A DNA stretch of 8,154 nucleotides from Nitrospira sp. (GTDB taxonomy: Bacteria > Nitrospirota > Nitrospiria > Nitrospirales > Nitrospiraceae), in the NCBI GenBank assembly GCA_015904045.1, contig JABMDG010000068.1, positions 24,596 to 32,749 of the forward strand, in the 5' to 3' direction. Shown here in pieces: positions 1 to 6,118 of this stretch; position 1 is the stretch's first letter; each line of letters starts with the position of its first letter. A model generated the notes under the pieces. It made no database searches and had not been told where the DNA came from. It saw only the letters and a list, made by a program, of their open reading frames with translations. A program made the translations under genes and the position numbers.

Positions 1-927
1 CACGAGCGAACTGGGCTCGCGTTCCACATCCCTCGCCACACGCCCCAAGACTCCGGCCAGCTGCCTGAGTTCGACGACCAATGTCCCTGCTTCCGGCAAA
101 GTGTGTCGCGAGAAATGTTCCAATTCGGACCGGTTGTCAACCACGACCGACCGCACCGCCTTGCTCGTCTGCACCAGGTCTTCCGTCATCGCGTTCAAGG
201 CGGTCGCGCTCTTGTTGATCCTCGCCAGCAGGACCGGCACTTCTTCATTCAATGCCGCCGTCAGCTTGACGAGATTGTCGGCACTGCGGGCCGCGCCGTT
301 CAGGCTTTGCTCGATCTGAGTCTTGTGTGTTGCGACGGAATGCACGACCTCGGACAGATCCCGGATCGTTCGTTTCAGCGTCGCGCGATTCTCCTCGTCT
401 AAGGTATCCGCCGCCCCCTTCGCCAGCGAGTCCAGATTGGCCAAGAGATGGGGGAGCGACTGATCGGACAGCAAACGCGAGATGGCTTCATCGGACCGGA
501 AAAATGAAGGGGACGGACCGGTCTTGATGACAGGATAGTATTGCCCCTCCTGAGCCACGAGCGGCGCCGCGTCTTTGCTTCCCCCGGTGAGATTGATCGT
601 GGCCAGACCGGTCAGCCCCTGAGTCTGAAGAACGGCGACGGTGTCGGTTTTGATCGGCGTCCCTCGGGCGATATCCAGCGTCAACTTGACCTCTTCCGGA
701 TTATCGGGGTTCAAGGCGATGTCCTTCACCCGTCCCACATCGACGCCGCGATACTTCACCGTCGAATCTACGCTCAGCCCCGCCACCGACTCCCGGAAAT
801 ACGCCTCGTAGCGGTCGTAGATACCCCGGTAGTCGGCCTTCCCCAGCCATAGCACGCCGAACAACACTACCGCGCCGAGGATCGCGACGAAGGCACCGAC
901 GAGAACGTAGTTGACCTTGGGTTCCAT
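1..927 (-). CDS. mlaD: MlaD-like MCE-domain phospholipid transport protein (C-terminus beyond window)
   Basis: I translated this frame by hand. It is open from ATG at 927 to the left edge, giving 309 residues, and the stop lies outside the window. The start MEPKVNYVLVGAF leads into one membrane segment (about residues 7-29), which anchors the protein in the inner membrane facing the periplasm. An MCE/MlaD domain follows at about residues 38-117, with the typical features VKYRGVDVGRV, DIARGTPI, LQTQGLTGLATINL and GG. The remainder, from about residue 125, is polar, helix-rich and rich in Ala, Leu, Ser and Glu, as in MCE proteins whose C-terminal helices form a channel or tether. Known role: MCE rings carry phospholipid between the inner membrane and the outer-membrane side. 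It follows mlaE and mlaF, so it is the substrate-handling part of that ABC transporter. The 112-base gap upstream holds an inverted repeat, so strict translational coupling to mlaF is unlikely. Whether the in vivo substrate is exported or imported cannot be read from sequence. Confidence 0.93.
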   Translation of the reverse strand, partial: MEPKVNYVLVGAFVAILGAVVLFGVLWLGKADYRGIYDRYEAYFRESVAGLSVDSTVKYRGVDVGRVKDIALNPDNPEEVKLTLDIARGTPIKTDTVAVLQTQGLTGLATINLTGGSKDAAPLVAQEGQYYPVIKTGPSPSFFRSDEAISRLLSDQSLPHLLANLDSLAKGAADTLDEENRATLKRTIRDLSEVVHSVATHKTQIEQSLNGAARSADNLVKLTAALNEEVPVLLARINKSATALNAMTEDLVQTSKAVRSVVVDNRSELEHFSRHTLPEAGTLVVELRQLAGVLGRVARDVEREPSSLV

Positions 928-941
928 TTCTCGCTCTTCAG

Positions 942-1032
942 AGCTTATGGCCTATGGCGTATGGTCAAAACCTCGGACAGTGAATATGGACGAAGCTCTC
1001 TTGTTCGTGCCATACGCTATAAGCTATACGCT
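942..1032. repeat. Imperfect inverted repeat, 23-nt arms, between mlaF and mlaD
   Basis: The arms are 942-964 and 1010-1032, and 19 of 23 positions match when one is reverse-complemented, with 45 bases between them. Each arm is itself built from a repeated 7-8 base unit of the type TATGGCG/TATAGCT. The pair fills most of the 112-base gap between the mlaF stop and the mlaD start, so the mRNA could fold here. There is no T-run on the minus-strand side, so I do not call a terminator. Dispersed intergenic repeats of this style are, from memory, common in Nitrospira-type genomes. Confidence 0.8.
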
Positions 1033-1039
1033 CTTCCTT

Positions 1040-1849
1040 TCATGCGTCACGCTTCTTTCCGTTCCACGCCGCCTGCTCCTGCGCCGCGCGGCCCCGCAAT
1101 CCGTGGAAGTATTCACGGATCACCGGGTCTTTGGACTGCGATAACTCCGGCATGGTTCCGACCCCCAACACCTTGCCGTTTCCCAGCACCGCCACGCGGG
1201 TCGCGATACGCCAGAGCGAATCGAGATCGTGCGTCACCATCACCACCGTCAGTCCCAAGAGCGTCTTCAGCGACAGGACCAATTCGTCGAATCCGGCCGC
1301 GATCATCGGGTCTAAGCCCGCCGTCGGTTCATCGAGAAAGATCAGCTCGGGGTCCATCACAATCGCACGGGCCAGCGCGGCCCTCCGCCGCATGCCACCG
1401 CTGAGTTCATTGGGAAACTTCCTGGCGCTGTCCGGCGGCAGCCCTACCATCGCGATCTTGACCTCTACGATCTCCCGAATCAACCGTGGATTCAAGTCCG
1501 TATGTTCGCGTAACGGAACCGCCACGTTTTCCGCCAGCGTGAGCGAGCTGAAGAGGGCGCCGTGCTGGAACATGACACCGAACCGGCGGTGGATCGGCCG
1601 ACCGTTGCTCTCCTCCAGCTTGCGGCTGTCCACACCGAGCAATCTGATCGTTCCGCTGGATGGCGTCAACAGGCCGATGATCTCCCGCAGCAGCGTGGAT
1701 TTGCCGCAGCCGTTTCCCCCGGCAATCGCGAAGACTTCGCCCTGGTTGACGGTCAAACTCACATCTTCGTGCACGACGGCCCGTCCCAAAGTCGTCACCA
1801 CGTGGCTGACTTCGATCACCGGTGTTCCTGCTTGTGTGGCCAACGGCAT
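1040..1849 (-). CDS. mlaF: MlaF-like ABC transporter ATPase
   Basis: This is a complete 269-residue ABC ATPase of normal length for the MlaF/Ttg2A family. It hydrolyses ATP in the cytoplasm to drive the MlaE permease. Visible motifs are: Walker A GGNGCGKS at 44-51, Q-loop region FQHGALF at 94-100, the signature LSGGM at 149-153 followed by RRRAALARA, Walker B LIFLDEP at 169-175, D-loop GLDP at 178-181, and the switch His in VTHDLDS at 207. The tail DPVIREYFHGLRG at about 241-253 matches the end typical of MlaF, which helps separate it from other ABC ATPases. The start at 1849 is chosen because AGGAG lies 9 bases upstream. A GTG at 1859 is in another frame. It lies between mlaE (109-base gap holding a repeat) and mlaD (112-base gap holding another repeat). 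All catalytic motifs are intact. Confidence 0.96.
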   Translation of the reverse strand: MPLATQAGTPVIEVSHVVTTLGRAVVHEDVSLTVNQGEVFAIAGGNGCGKSTLLREIIGLLTPSSGTIRLLGVDSRKLEESNGRPIHRRFGVMFQHGALFSSLTLAENVAVPLREHTDLNPRLIREIVEVKIAMVGLPPDSARKFPNELSGGMRRRAALARAIVMDPELIFLDEPTAGLDPMIAAGFDELVLSLKTLLGLTVVMVTHDLDSLWRIATRVAVLGNGKVLGVGTMPELSQSKDPVIREYFHGLRGRAAQEQAAWNGKKRDA

Positions 1850-1872
1850 CAGGTTTCACTCCTGCCGGATGA

Positions 1873-1957
1873 GGCTCAGGTCAAGGCTGAGGTTGAGGTT
1901 AAGGGGATTCCCGGAATTTGTTCAACTTTCGCCTCAACCTTGACCTCAACCTGAGCC
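1873..1957. repeat. Inverted repeat made of hexamer units, between mlaE and mlaF
   Basis: The arms 1873-1898 and 1932-1957 match at 21 of 26 positions after reverse complement. Both are strings of six-base units (AGGTCA, AGGCTG, AGGTTG types). The loop between them carries a small palindrome, ATTCC-C-GGAAT, at 1907-1917. The repeat ends 1 base from the mlaE stop at 1959 and takes up most of the 109-base gap before mlaF. A long mRNA hairpin is possible, but no U-run follows, so it is more likely an mRNA-stability or REP-like element than a terminator. Confidence 0.82.
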
Positions 1958-1958
1958 T

Positions 1959-3074
1959 TCACAAATCCCACCAGTTCGTCAGAATGCTGCAAATCGCGTC
2001 GAACACGATGACCAGGAAAATGCTCTGTACGACACTGATGGTCGTATGCCGACCCACATCATCGACGCCTCCCCTGATCTGAAACCCTTGGTAACAGCCG
2101 ACCAACGCGATGATCATAGCAAAGAACGGCGCCTTGGCGAGGCCGATCAGAAAATGCCGCACCGCGACGGCCTCTTCGAACCGGCTTAAGAATTCGGTGA
2201 AGCTCACGTTCAATTGGCTGGACGCGATGAGCATGCCGCCGAACACACCCAACACGTCCGCATAGACTGTCAGCAGGGGTAAGGCGACGACGAGGGCCAG
2301 GGCTCTCGGAAGCACGAGCAGATTGATGGGCGAGATGCCGAGCGTCCGGACCGCGTCCAATTCCTCCGTCACCTTCATGGTGCCGATCTCCGCCGCGTAG
2401 GCCGACCCGGACCGGCCGGCGATGAGAATCGCGACGATCAATGGGGCAATCTCGCGCACCAGCGAAATCCCGACCAAGTCGACGATGAAAATGTTCGTGC
2501 CGAACTTGCGCAGCTGCTCTGCGCCCTGATAGGCGATGACGACGCCGACGAGGAACGTCAGCAGGCCCGTGATCGGCAGGGCGCGCACGCCGTCCAGTTC
2601 CACCACCCGCATCAAGGCCTTCCAGCGGATGGATCGCGGCCGCATCACCAAGCGACCGAACGCAACCGTGGTCTCTCCGAGAAACGCGAGCCCTTGAAGG
2701 ATTGCTTCTTGTCGTCGCTGGAGATTCCGAGCCAGCCGTTCCTGCCAGCCATCCCGCCGGAGAGCGGGCGCCTGATTGAGGGATGACCGGGCATCGATCA
2801 GACGGACCAGCTCGGCAAATTCTGGTTTCAACCCACGGAGAGACACGCTTCGACCGGCACGGCGCAGACTATTGATGCTCTGTTGCAGCACCACGGCACC
2901 GCCGGTATCCATCGCGGTGACCTCCCCGGCTTCATACATCACGTCGGGCGTGTCAGGCCATCGAAGCTTTTCACTGTCGCGCTCCAACTCGCCCAAGTTC
3001 GGAAGGGTCCAGGCCCCTTCACAATGAACGATGTTGCCGTTCACGGAGATGCTTGCCTCTTGTTCCACGGGCAT
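1959..3074 (-). CDS. mlaE: STAS-MlaE fusion, ABC transporter permease for phospholipid transport
   Basis: This complete 371-residue protein has two parts. Residues ~1-100 are a STAS domain (DTGGAVVLQQSINSLRRAG at about 56-74), the equivalent of the separate MlaB subunit of enterobacteria. Residues ~115-371 are an MlaE permease of normal size, with the family signature around 219-248: AGRSGSAYAAEIGTMK, then TEELDAVRTLGISP. Hydrophobic segments are visible near 163-182, 200-218, 254-280, 308-327 and 346-365. It sits in the inner membrane, pairs with MlaF and passes lipid to MlaD. The fusion means no separate mlaB gene is needed here, and none is seen. AGGTG at 3085-3089, 10 bases before the ATG, overlaps the last codons of the upstream ftsH remnant, whose stop is 7 bases away. 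This points to translational coupling. Confidence 0.95.
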   Translation of the reverse strand: MPVEQEASISVNGNIVHCEGAWTLPNLGELERDSEKLRWPDTPDVMYEAGEVTAMDTGGAVVLQQSINSLRRAGRSVSLRGLKPEFAELVRLIDARSSLNQAPALRRDGWQERLARNLQRRQEAILQGLAFLGETTVAFGRLVMRPRSIRWKALMRVVELDGVRALPITGLLTFLVGVVIAYQGAEQLRKFGTNIFIVDLVGISLVREIAPLIVAILIAGRSGSAYAAEIGTMKVTEELDAVRTLGISPINLLVLPRALALVVALPLLTVYADVLGVFGGMLIASSQLNVSFTEFLSRFEEAVAVRHFLIGLAKAPFFAMIIALVGCYQGFQIRGGVDDVGRHTTISVVQSIFLVIVFDAICSILTNWWDL

Positions 3075-3081
3075 GTTTTGT

Positions 3082-3492
3082 TCACACCTGTTCCATAATG
3101 GCTTTCAGCTCCGGTCCGGTGATCACCTCTCGTTCCAGGAGCAACGTGGCGCCTTGGTGCAGCGCCGCTTTTCGCTCCTCCAACAGCCGTCTGACCCGCC
3201 CATACTGCTCGTCGATGATCCGCCGCACTTCGCAATCGATCTCCCGTGCGGTCTCTTCAGAATAATCGCCCTTTTCAGACCCGATCGGCAGCTGGAGGAA
3301 TTGGGGTTGCCGCTCCCGCTCGAGGGTGATGGTGCCCAATTTGTTGCTCATCCCGTAGGCCTTCACCATACTTTTCGCGATGTCGGTGGCTTTCACCAGA
3401 TCGTTCTGCGCTCCCGTCGAGGCCTCGCCGAAGGTCAGCTCTTCGACTGCAAGCAGCACATACCAGAGGGAAAAGGAGAGTTTCTTGTTCAT
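3082..3492 (-). pseudogene. FtsH protease remnant: N-terminal tip fused in frame to the C-terminal tail
   Basis: This 136-residue reading frame starts with MNKKLSFSLWYVLLA, the kind of start seen in membrane-bound FtsH proteins. At about residue 16 it jumps straight to VEELTFGEASTGAQND and the rest of the M41 peptidase tail (YSEETAREID, RRIIDEQY, ITGPELKAIME). Full FtsH is about 600-640 residues, so roughly 440-480 residues are missing: most of the first membrane helix, the periplasmic part, the second helix, the whole AAA+ domain (Walker A/B, SRH) and the zinc site HEXXH. The Asp that acts as third zinc ligand in FtsH (D31 here) remains, but catalysis is impossible. The ATG at 3492 has TAGGAG about 10 bases upstream. 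An ATG at 3516 is possible but lacks this. The frame is intact to the stop, so a short protein may still be made. It could be a relic, a short protein kept for coupling to mlaE, or an assembly deletion. Confidence 0.8.
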
Positions 3493-3501
3493 CGACGGTG
3501 G

Positions 3502-3507
3502 TCTCCT
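3502..3507 (-). promoter_or_regulatory. Ribosome-binding site for the ftsH remnant
   Basis: TAGGAG on the minus strand lies about 9-10 bases before the ATG at 3492. It decides the start over the in-frame ATG at 3516, inside whose reading frame it lies. The presence of a good site shows that translation signals of the remnant are preserved even though the gene has lost its core. Confidence 0.6.
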
Positions 3508-3553
3508 AGCCCGCATTATTCATGACGGTTCGTCGCGAGAGCGCACGGGACCG

Positions 3554-3686
3554 CGTATCACGTGAAGCGTATCTCGCCCTTCGACGATGCTCAGGACGGT
3601 GAGCCTGTCGAACCGTATCTCGCAAACAAGGGCATCCGGCACGAAAACGCTCTTTCCGTCGTGCGCTTCACGCTTCACGAGATACG
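3554..3686. repeat. 17-nt inverted repeat pair around a composite intergenic repeat
   Basis: Arms 3554-3570 and 3670-3686 match at 16 of 17 positions after reverse complement (core CGTGAAGCGT). The unit CGTATCTCG recurs at 3568-3576 and 3614-3622, and inverted inside the right arm (3678-3686), so the block is a mosaic of one short repeat family. It lies in the spacer between the DUF1207 gene and the ftsH/mla operon and, together with the nested hairpin at 3580-3612, fills about half of it. No reading frame with coding character was seen in 3493-3777. Confidence 0.75.
3580..3612. repeat. Hairpin element (TTCGAC...GTCGAA) flanked by 10-nt direct repeats
   Basis: TTCGAC at 3580-3585 pairs with GTCGAA at 3607-3612, and GCTCA at 3589-3593 pairs with TGAGC at 3600-3604, leaving a loop GGACGG and a small internal bulge. 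Identical 10-base direct repeats, CGTATCTCGC at 3568-3577 and 3614-3623, flank it. That arrangement resembles a small insertion with a target duplication. Hairpins of this TTCGACAGGCTCA type occur as REP-like dispersed repeats in several bacterial groups (from memory). Confidence 0.7.
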
Positions 3687-3734
3687 AGCGACGAAGAACG
3701 GAGCGGCGGATCTTCGATTGTAGCAGAAGTATCC

Positions 3735-3763
3735 GTGCAGCGTGCGGGCCCGCAAGCCTGCAC
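3735..3763 (-). terminator. Strong stem-loop after the DUF1207 gene, probable terminator
   Basis: Outer arms GTGCAG (3735-3740) and CTGCAC (3758-3763) enclose an inner GC-rich palindrome TGCGGG/CCCGCA (3743-3754). The structure starts 15 bases past the DUF1207 stop on the minus strand. The sequence after it (GGATACTTCTGC) has only a weak T content, so it may be an imperfect intrinsic terminator or an mRNA 3'-end stabiliser. It separates the DUF1207 unit from the ftsH/mla operon. Confidence 0.55.
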
Positions 3764-3777
3764 CCTGCTTCGTCTCA

Positions 3778-4734
3778 TCAAAACGTGAAATACGCTCCAA
3801 GCCCGATCGATTCGATCTTCTGATTGATGAAAAACTGTCCGTACGGATTATAGCCATGAAAATAGGTCGCCATGATCCGAAAACGCCGGCGGGATCCTGT
3901 TCGGGACCATTCAAAACCGCCGAGCACATTGGTGTCGATGATCCAGCTGTGCTCTTCCGCCGACTTGAAGTCCGCCGACAACACGGGCGTGATAACCAGC
4001 CGATCGAGGAAGGGGACCAAGATACTGGTGCGCATCGCCGGAGCCCGGGCTTCGAATCCCCACTGAATCCGTGTACGATCAACCGTTGCCGGTTCGCGAT
4101 GCACCAGATACGCAGCTCCTCCATACAGGCGCAGCCATTTGTAGTCGTAGGACAGAATCGCGTCCACCTCTTCAAAGGAGACCGTAAACCGCTGGAATCC
4201 AACATTCCTGACCAGGAACTCATCGCCTAAGTGGCTGCTTTGGTGGTAATAGCGAAGCCGCGCGGACCAATTCCCTGATCGCCACGAGAGCGGGAGGCCC
4301 ACATTGAAATCCGTGTTGATCAGCTCGGCGTTTTTCTGGTCCAGGTTGAACTGCGAGAAGATGCCGGTGAGCAGGCCCACTTGCCATCCATCGCATCCCG
4401 TTCGCTTGGTGTAAAAGCCGAAGTTCTCGCCGATGGCCACTGACCCCAAGTTGAAGGACGATCCGCCGTCGCGCGGCCGCGAGTGTTGCCACATGGCGAA
4501 GAACTGCGGTTGCTTGGGATCCGCGATGAGGGGGCGAAAGACGTCGTCGGATGGAAAGGCCTCGCTCGCCTCTCCGACATCACTATGGTCGAACCGGCAA
4601 TCGAGCATCGGCTGCGGCTTGTTCTCATCCGGTTTCTTGGCTTCCCGCTCATCCGCATGCACGTGGCCTGCCAACAGCACAACCATGCAACCCACCCCAA
4701 CCACCCGCAGACTGAAAGGAACCATCCGGCCCAT
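3778..4734 (-). CDS. DUF1207 family exported protein, probable outer-membrane beta-barrel
   Basis: This complete 318-residue protein begins with a clear signal peptide: MGRMVPFSLR, a hydrophobic stretch VVGVGCMVVLLAG, and a probable signal peptidase I site after VHA (residue 27). The mature part shows the DUF1207 pattern: DDVFRPLIADPKQPQF near residues 63-78, GWQVGLLTGIFSQFNLD, LINTDFNVGLPLSWRSG, then RLRYYHQSSHLGDEF around 162-176. Alternating hydrophobic/polar strands and the final Phe (GLGAYFTF) fit a small outer-membrane barrel, which is an inference. The family has no established function that I know of. The ATG at 4734 is preceded by a G-rich stretch (AGGGGGGAAGC) acting as ribosome-binding site, and ATG at 4725 is an alternative. 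The 151-base gap upstream suggests its own promoter or a readthrough from the acetate kinase unit. It is the only intact gene between two internally deleted ones. Confidence 0.88.
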   Translation of the reverse strand: MGRMVPFSLRVVGVGCMVVLLAGHVHADEREAKKPDENKPQPMLDCRFDHSDVGEASEAFPSDDVFRPLIADPKQPQFFAMWQHSRPRDGGSSFNLGSVAIGENFGFYTKRTGCDGWQVGLLTGIFSQFNLDQKNAELINTDFNVGLPLSWRSGNWSARLRYYHQSSHLGDEFLVRNVGFQRFTVSFEEVDAILSYDYKWLRLYGGAAYLVHREPATVDRTRIQWGFEARAPAMRTSILVPFLDRLVITPVLSADFKSAEEHSWIIDTNVLGGFEWSRTGSRRRFRIMATYFHGYNPYGQFFINQKIESIGLGAYFTF

Positions 4735-4885
4735 GCTTCCCCCCTGACAGTATTTATTTCACCTACTTGAAACTCTCGTATACAAGCCTCCTTCGATAAC
4801 ACATTTAGGAGAGAAAATTCATCCACCTTGAAGTAGGAGTGCGGTGCGGTGCTGCCGGTTTTCGGAATTGCTGATTGGGCTGACG

Positions 4886-6098
4886 TTACAGCAACCGCGC
4901 CCTTCTGGTGGCCTTCTTGCGCCCGCTCCACTTCCATCGGCTGATCTCCGGCATGTCTTCGCCGTATTCGGCAATGTACTGTTTGTGCTCGATCCGTTTG
5001 TCCCGGATAGCCTGCTTGGCATAGTCGGCCTGGGACCCGTGCAGGGGGATCCGATCGATGACATCGGCGACCAGATGAAACCGATCCAGATCGTTCATCA
5101 CCGCCATGTCGAACGGCGTCGTGGTCGTGCCTTCTTCCTTGTACCCTCGCACATGGAGATTCTTGTGATTGGTCCGCCGGTAGGTGAGCCGGTGAATCAG
5201 CCAGGGGTAACCGTGGAAGGCGAAGATGATCGGCTTGTTGATCGTGAACAGCGCATCGAAATCCTTGTCCGGCAATCCGTTCGGATGTTCAGAGGGTGGC
5301 TGCAGTTTCATCAGATCCACCACATTGACCACTCGTACCTTCACGTCCGGCAACAGTGTCCCCATCAGGGACACGGCCGCCAGCGCTTCCATCGTGGGCA
5401 CGTCGCCGCAGCAAGCCATGACGACGTCCGGTTCGCTGTTCTTGTCGTTACTTGCCCATTCCCAAATGCCGATGCCGGCCGTGCAGTGCTTCACCGCGGC
5501 ATCCATGTCGAGCCATTGCGGCGCTGACTGCTTGCCCGCCACGATGACGTTCACGTGATTGCGGCTGCGCAGACAATGGTCGGTGACGGACAGCAGCGTA
5601 TTGGCATCGGGCGGGAGATACACCCGGATCACCTCGGCCTTCTTGTTGACGACGTGGTCGATGAAACCGGGATCTTGATGACTGAACCCATTGTGGTCCT
5701 GCCGCCAGACGTGAGAGGACAACAAGTAATTCAAGGAGGCGATCGGTCTCCGCCAGGGAATGTGGCCGCAGACCTTCAGCCATTTGGCATGTTGATTGAA
5801 CATCGAATCGATGATGTGAATGAACGCTTCATAGCAGGAGAAGAATCCGTGCCGGCCCGTCAACAGATAGCCCTCCAGCCACCCCTGGCACTGGTGTTCA
5901 CTCAACATCTCCATCACCGCCCCAATGGCCGAGCAGGCGCGGCTTGATATGGGCGCGCGTCAGTGGCTTTTTCAGGAGGGGGTTGTCATAGAGATAGATC
6001 TGGCCGACGGAGAGATAGTTGGCCGCCCGCCAGTAGGCATCCAGTTTCTTGGCTGCCTCCGGACTCAGAGCATTCCCGATGGTTCGACGCCTATCCAT
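4886..6098 (-). pseudogene. xfp: Phosphoketolase, disrupted by a large internal deletion with frameshift
   Basis: Phosphoketolase (ThDP-dependent, about 790 residues) splits xylulose-5-P or fructose-6-P into acetyl phosphate plus a smaller sugar phosphate. Here two pieces are seen. From ATG 6098, with an excellent GGGAGGTG site upstream, the N-terminal piece runs through [21 protein letters not shown] and LLGHWG, then goes out of frame and stops at 5898. From about 5917 the second frame carries the C-terminal ~340 residues: [51 protein letters not shown], and a basic tail to the stop at 4886. About 390 residues in between are absent, including the ThDP diphosphate-binding GDGE region. The junction is near 5914-5930, around GGGGCGG. 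Reinitiation at GTG 5917 or ATG 5914 could yield the C-terminal half, but not an active enzyme. It is the last gene after glgP-ackA. Real decay and an assembly deletion are both possible. Confidence 0.88.
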
Positions 6099-6107
6099 AC
6101 TCTTTCT

Positions 6108-6115
6108 CACCTCCC
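6108..6115 (-). promoter_or_regulatory. Strong Shine-Dalgarno sequence for phosphoketolase
   Basis: GGGAGGTG on the minus strand, followed by 9 bases to ATG 6098, selects that start over the in-frame GTG at 6110. It begins 3 bases after the acetate kinase stop (6119), which supports one transcript and close translational linkage between the two genes. Confidence 0.7.
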
Positions 6116-6118
6116 GAT

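Noticed and set aside
1131..1943. Long plus-strand open frame of 270 codons opposite mlaF
   Set aside because: It is antisense to a well-supported ABC ATPase, has no recognisable motifs and low-complexity Ser/Arg/Pro-rich content, and crosses the repeat at 1873-1957. It is a shadow of the mlaF codon pattern.
3082..3492. FtsH remnant as a new mini zinc protease
   Set aside because: HEXXH and the ATPase are absent. Only the third-ligand Asp remains, so proteolytic activity cannot be supported.
3515..3543. AATAAT -10-like box before the ftsH remnant
   Set aside because: The matching -35 position (CGCTCT-like) is poor, so a sigma-70 promoter is not supported although some promoter must lie in this spacer or upstream.
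4763..4804. 13-codon minus-strand frame just upstream of the DUF1207 gene (possible leader peptide)
   Set aside because: No ribosome-binding site precedes its ATG and there is no run of regulatory codons or clear attenuator after it.
4757..4840. Small inverted repeats (TTTCA/TGAAA at 4757-4772, and CCTACTT with AAGTAGG farther off) before the DUF1207 start
   Set aside because: They are short and imperfect, as expected by chance in 151 bases. No convincing -35/-10 pair could be aligned with them, so neither operator nor promoter is called.
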